Below are positions 15,794 to 19,210 of a DNA stretch of 19,210 nt, one piece after another. Location of the stretch: the NCBI GenBank assembly GCA_019416065.1, contig DXYB01000036.1:1-19210 (forward strand), in the 5' to 3' direction. The notes under the pieces are model-generated. The model saw nothing but the letters and a program-made list of their open reading frames with translations. It had not been told where the DNA came from and searched no databases. The DNA comes from Acidaminococcus sp. GTDB taxonomy: Bacteria; Bacillota; Negativicutes; Acidaminococcales; Acidaminococcaceae. The first letter of the stretch is position 1. The number at the start of each line of letters is the position of its first letter. Made by a program: the position numbers and the translations under genes.

Positions 15794-16987
15794 TTATAAA
15801 TCAGTATCCGGTTGCAGGCTATTGCCGGTATTATTTTTTAACAGGCTAAAACTTTCTATGGACTGTTTAAATGCCCGCAATTTTAAGTCATAATTAATGG
15901 TATCATCTGTTTGGTAACGGATTTGATAGCCATTGCCCTGTGCATTCATCAGATACGTATTAACAATAAACAGCTTTTTCAAATCCCCATCATTATCCGT
16001 ACTTTCTGCCATACTGCCGTTAAGCGTGCCTACCGTAATAGGTTCATGGTGCAGGATGGTGACGTTGGGCGTATACCGGGTGACTTTTTGAATAAATGCA
16101 TTTTCCACCTCTTTTAGCCTTTGCGGCGTGGAATTCCCCAATTCCGCAAAAGAGTGATCAGAAAACTCCCGAATCATCAGGCTGTCTGTATGCACACTGC
16201 TCAGCGTCCGTCCAAATAACACATTATCTGCCCGCACGGTATACATACGCCACCCACTGGGAATCTCCATTTCATATCCCATACCGGGGACTGTGAGCAG
16301 ATTAATATCCGTGTATTTTACTTTAGAAAGTGGCAAATTAGCACAGATGGACTGCAGTGCCATGGCTGCTGCCTGCTGTGTCTCTTCCGGGGCACTCACA
16401 TTCACTACCAGCAGGATGTTCTTTTGGGGCTGATAGGCCCTACCAATAACATACGGTCGATGCGTTTTCTGTTTGTCTTTCGGAATGGCAACATACCGAA
16501 AACTATCCTCTAAACAGGTTGTTAGTTGATTCGGGGTTGTACTACCTTCCTCCGTATTTCTTTCCGCTCTTCTTTTACGCAATACATCTCGTAGCCGGTT
16601 TGCACCAGAAGAAGAGTTTCCTGCTTCCACTGCATTACCTGCCGCATCAGCTGCAAAGATCTCTGAATCTGGAATATCCTGTACTTTTTGAAGAAATTCC
16701 TTAAATTCCTTTTGCTGTTCTTCTGAATACTGCTTCATGGGAACAGAAACAGAAATGGGCAGCGTATACAAATCCGCACTAACAAGAAAATCCCCTCCTA
16801 CCGTAAACCGAATCCCGGTCGAAGTATGATAAATTTCCTTACTGCCCGGTGGAATGGTAATGGTATACCCGCCACTTGCCGGTTTATAGGTGTTTTTTTT
16901 TGCCTCGGCAGCTTGTCCTGTCGTGACACGCAAAATCATAAAGCAAAAAGCAAAAACCGTGATGCTCCATATCTTCCAACTTTTCAA
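15794..16987 (-). CDS. Secreted protein of unknown function with two related halves
   Basis: I do not recognise this 397-residue protein. It has a Sec signal peptide (hydrophobic core about 6-19, likely cleavage after GQA at 26) and no lipobox, so it should be exported and soluble or loosely cell-associated. Two modules seem to repeat: one opening with GYTITIPPGSKEI (40-52) and closing near QSICANLPL, the other opening with GYEMEIPSGWRMY (237-249) and closing near KQSIESFSLL. Each runs from a beta-strand plus IPxG turn to a C-terminal amphipathic helix, reminiscent of PsbP/DUF1795-like domains. Module 1 carries an Ala/Ser/Arg-rich, probably flexible insert (about 112-155). AGGGG precedes the ATG. 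It starts 37 bases after the deaminase gene and sits inside that operon. Function unknown. Confidence 0.8.
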   Translation of the reverse strand: MKSWKIWSITVFAFCFMILRVTTGQAAEAKKNTYKPASGGYTITIPPGSKEIYHTSTGIRFTVGGDFLVSADLYTLPISVSVPMKQYSEEQQKEFKEFLQKVQDIPDSEIFAADAAGNAVEAGNSSSGANRLRDVLRKRRAERNTEEGSTTPNQLTTCLEDSFRYVAIPKDKQKTHRPYVIGRAYQPQKNILLVVNVSAPEETQQAAAMALQSICANLPLSKVKYTDINLLTVPGMGYEMEIPSGWRMYTVRADNVLFGRTLSSVHTDSLMIREFSDHSFAELGNSTPQRLKEVENAFIQKVTRYTPNVTILHHEPITVGTLNGSMAESTDNDGDLKKLFIVNTYLMNAQGNGYQIRYQTDDTINYDLKLRAFKQSIESFSLLKNNTGNSLQPDTDL

Positions 16988-17024
16988 TACTACCCCTGCT
17001 TTCTTAGCTTTACTGCAATCCCCG

Positions 17025-18305
17025 TCAAATTTTCTTGGGGAATCTGCCAGTGACCTGCTGAACCTCTGCCACTACTTTTTCTAGATCAATAGTGGTCAAT
17101 TCGCCCTTGTCCAGAAGAATTTTACCATCCACCAACACCGTGTCTACATCGTAGGAGTTGGCAGCATACACCAAAAGGGAAACCCGGTCATGTCTAGGAT
17201 ACCAGGTAGGGGAATCCATAGTATACAGTACAATATCTGCCTTTTTTCCCACAGTTAGTTCTCCCGTATCCTGTAATCCAATGGCATTGGCTCCTAACCG
17301 CGTCCCCATTTGCAAGGTTTGTTCTGCGGGCAGAGCCCGAGGATTATTTGTTTGTATTTTAGCTAATAGCGCTGCTAAGCGCACTTCTTCCAGCATGTCC
17401 AGATTGTTATTACTGCTAGCCCCATCCGTCCCCAATCCAACGGTAATGGATTGCGCCAGCATATCCGCCACCGGTGCAATGCCACTAGCAAGTTTCAAGT
17501 TGCTTTGGGGATTATGAGCCACTCGCACATGATTTTGCGCCAGAATATCCAAATCCTTAGCATCCACATGCACGCAGTGTGCAGCCAAACACCCGGTAGA
17601 AAAAAGCCCCAAAGATTCCATTAACGCAATAGGCGACATCCCGTATTTTTCTTTACAGGTTGCAACTTCTGTGCCTGTTTCTGCCACGTGCATATGGATT
17701 TGGGCGCCCAGTTCCTGGGCTTTAGCAATCACGCTTTCCAGAAAACCATTGGAACAAGTATAGGGAGCATGGGGTCCCAGCATAACATGTATTCGCCCAT
17801 TACAAGCACCCTGCCAGTTTTTAAAAAGCCGTAGATTTTCCTGGAGGGCTTTTTGTCCATCTTGCTTGCTTTGACCTGTAAGGCCGCAGGAAAGTACAGC
17901 TCTGAGACCGCTATCCTGCACAGCCTCCGCTACTTTTTCCTCAAAAATATACATATCCGCAAATGCTGTAGTCCCTGTGCGGATCATTTCTGCCTGTCCT
18001 AATAGGCTGCCCCAGTACACAGCATTGCCATCCAGCGTTTTTTCCATGGGCCAAATCTTGTGCTGTAACCAGTCCATGAGAACCATATCATCTGCATAAC
18101 TGCGAAATAGTGTCATGGCTACATGGGTATGTGCATTGACCCACCCCGGCACTGCCAGGTGATTGTTTGCGTTAATGATACGCTTGCCTGTGACTGAACG
18201 AGTGCCGATATAAGTAATGTGAGAACCTTGGATTCCGATATAATACGGTTTACCATCGTTTTTTTCTACAAGTTCTGCACCGGCAATCACAATATCATAA
18301 CACAC
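17025..18305 (-). CDS. mtaD: 5'-methylthioadenosine / S-adenosylhomocysteine deaminase
   Basis: Cytoplasmic zinc amidohydrolase that deaminates the adenine of MTA or SAH (and often adenosine) to the inosine-type product, 426 residues. Metal ligands are H59 and H61 (NAHTH), H206 (HMHVAE) and D294 (LGTDGASSNN). Catalytic E209 and substrate-binding H179 (LGPHAPYT) and H243/H246 are in place. The barrel is flanked by the usual composite beta-sandwich with ADIVLYTMDSPTWYP near the end, typical of the MtaD/SsnA-type group; MtaD is favoured by overall motif match. Translation starts at GTG, with AGGAGG 9 bases upstream, inside the end of the preceding phosphorylase gene. The 4-base gap implies tight co-expression and a two-step salvage route. 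Confidence 0.92.
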   Translation of the reverse strand: MCYDIVIAGAELVEKNDGKPYYIGIQGSHITYIGTRSVTGKRIINANNHLAVPGWVNAHTHVAMTLFRSYADDMVLMDWLQHKIWPMEKTLDGNAVYWGSLLGQAEMIRTGTTAFADMYIFEEKVAEAVQDSGLRAVLSCGLTGQSKQDGQKALQENLRLFKNWQGACNGRIHVMLGPHAPYTCSNGFLESVIAKAQELGAQIHMHVAETGTEVATCKEKYGMSPIALMESLGLFSTGCLAAHCVHVDAKDLDILAQNHVRVAHNPQSNLKLASGIAPVADMLAQSITVGLGTDGASSNNNLDMLEEVRLAALLAKIQTNNPRALPAEQTLQMGTRLGANAIGLQDTGELTVGKKADIVLYTMDSPTWYPRHDRVSLLVYAANSYDVDTVLVDGKILLDKGELTTIDLEKVVAEVQQVTGRFPKKI

Positions 18306-18309
18306 GGTC

Positions 18310-19134
18310 TCAAGCCTCCTGCGTGGCAGTAAAATCGCTCAGCTGAAATCCCCCATATTCCTTTAATGATTCCTGGCAATGGCATAGGCAACTTGACGGC
18401 GTGGTATCCTCTACAAAAGCCTGCATGATTTGTGCAATCTGAACACTGCGTTTTTCCATGGCTTCCGTTACCTCTTCATGGGACAATTCCCGGATAGAAA
18501 GACCGGATCCCATGTTGGTTACCACGGAGCAATTGACATAACAGATTTCTGCTTCCCGGGCCAGTACCGCCTCTGGCATGTTGGTCATACCTACTACATC
18601 TCCGCCTAAAAAAGCATATACCTTAACTTCTGCCGCAGTCTCATAGCGTGGACCTTCCAAGGCCACATAAGTGCCTTGTTTGCTGTGACGAAGCCGTAAC
18701 TCCAAAAGAATCTGAATGAGTTTTTGCCGCAAAGCGGGACAATAGGGCTCTGCAAAAGGAACATGCACTACTTTTCCGTTACTTCCGTCAAAAAAGGTAG
18801 CAATTCGATTTTTCGTAAAGTCCAGGAGTTGACTGGTCACTACAAAGGTCCCCGGAGGCAGGCCAGGATTCAGGGATCCTACAGCGGTAAAAGAAAGGAT
18901 TTCTGTAACACCTACCTGTTTCAAGGCAAATATATTGGCTCGATAATTGATTTTATGTGGCGGTACGCTGTGGTTTGCTCCATGGCGTGCTAAGAAATAG
19001 GCCTCGTTGCCATTTCTGTTACCCTTTAAACATTCTACCGTTCCAAACGGTGTTTTTATCGTCTGCGTTTCCAGCTCTCCAAATGCCGCTATATTTTCTA
19101 CCCCGGTTCCCCCGATAATGCCAATACGCCGCAA
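18310..19134 (-). CDS. Purine (methylthio)nucleoside phosphorylase, MTAP/MTIP family
   Basis: Trimeric-type nucleoside phosphorylase that splits a purine nucleoside with phosphate into free base and (5-methylthio)ribose-1-phosphate. Numbered from the GTG at 19143, the phosphate- and ribose-binding core is MTAP-like: GIIGGTG (8-14), RHG...H...PPHKINYRAN (53-70), TAVGSL and ALEGPRYET. Base-contact positions differ from true MTA phosphorylases: E168 and N210 (VTNMGSG) stand where those have Ser and Asp (TDYD), which points to 6-oxopurine substrates. H222 aligns with the PNP histidine that contacts the 5'-OH. The start is placed at TTG 19134, because AGAGGTGA lies 5 bases before it and overlaps the upstream GTG, giving 274 residues. 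First gene of the operon with mtaD. Methylthioinosine versus inosine is unresolved. The Cys-rich tail (PSSCLCHCQ) is odd. Confidence 0.88.
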   Translation of the reverse strand: MRRIGIIGGTGVENIAAFGELETQTIKTPFGTVECLKGNRNGNEAYFLARHGANHSVPPHKINYRANIFALKQVGVTEILSFTAVGSLNPGLPPGTFVVTSQLLDFTKNRIATFFDGSNGKVVHVPFAEPYCPALRQKLIQILLELRLRHSKQGTYVALEGPRYETAAEVKVYAFLGGDVVGMTNMPEAVLAREAEICYVNCSVVTNMGSGLSIRELSHEEVTEAMEKRSVQIAQIMQAFVEDTTPSSCLCHCQESLKEYGGFQLSDFTATQEA

Positions 19135-19160
19135 CCCAATCACCTCTTTATGTTATTTTT

Positions 19161-19210
19161 GGTTCTTTGTCAAATGTTGGGGAGGACCCCAAATTCATCC
19201 TTTTCTGGTG
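19161..19210. mobile_element. Possible end of an ISL3-type insertion sequence (partial)
   Basis: The sequence starting GGTTCTTTGTCAAATGTTGG at 19161 resembles terminal inverted repeats of ISL3-family elements, which typically begin with GG followed by a TCTTTGTCAA-like stretch. It is followed by a TTGGGG/CCCCAA hairpin (19177-19192). The element would extend beyond the right edge. No transposase or second repeat is visible, so this rests on resemblance from memory. It lies 27 bases upstream of the phosphorylase start and reads TTGACA toward that gene. Confidence 0.35.

Noticed and set aside
1..19210. CRISPR array, tRNA or rRNA genes, prophage or defence system
   Set aside because: No regularly spaced repeats, no tRNA-like cloverleaf or rRNA stretches, and no phage, toxin-antitoxin or restriction genes were recognised in either strand. 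RecD2 here is a housekeeping helicase without a defence context.

Overview
The window reads as chromosomal DNA of a low-to-moderate-GC Bacillota-type bacterium. Support comes from strong AGGAGG-type ribosome sites, sigma-A-like promoters (TTGACA/TATAAT), intrinsic terminators with U-tracts, a T-box riboswitch ahead of thrS, and occasional GTG/TTG starts. The gene set (Na+-coupled amino acid transporter, MTA/SAH deaminase, stand-alone LUD protein) would suit an anaerobic, amino-acid-using member such as a Negativicute. That placement is inference; no rRNA or marker fixes it.

Left part (1-4500): thrS lies on the minus strand behind a complete T-box leader with a near-consensus promoter and a readable ACC (Thr) specifier. 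Next come two adjacent but dissimilar aldo/keto reductases transcribed as one unit, divergent from a LysR-type regulator that probably controls them.

Middle (4500-10700): the LysR gene converges on a 14-TM DHA2-type MFS exporter across a shared bidirectional terminator. A stand-alone LUD-domain protein follows on the plus strand. A 387-base stretch without a protein gene (7705-8091) holds the LUD terminator, a strongly structured ~204-nt RNA candidate on the minus strand with its own promoter (6S-like architecture), and the trpS terminator. trpS has no T-box. The divergent sstT encodes a Na+/serine-threonine symporter.

Right part (10680-19210), all minus strand: recD2 followed by an M18 aminopeptidase; an orphan amino-acid-binding lipoprotein with its own promoter and terminator; and a compact cluster of nucleoside phosphorylase, MTA/SAH deaminase, a secreted protein of unknown function with two related halves, and a Pat/Bar-like N-acetyltransferase. 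Phosphorylase and deaminase are 4 bases apart and form a plausible two-step salvage: deaminate a thio- or adenine nucleoside, then phosphorolyse the 6-oxopurine product. The phosphorylase has an MTAP-like core but 6-oxopurine-type base-binding residues. The last ~50 bases resemble the end of an ISL3-type insertion sequence running out of the window.

Most of the window is ordinary housekeeping and accessory metabolism. The items most worth a second look are the structured RNA near 7783-7986, the specificity of the phosphorylase/deaminase pair, and the two-module secreted protein in that operon.
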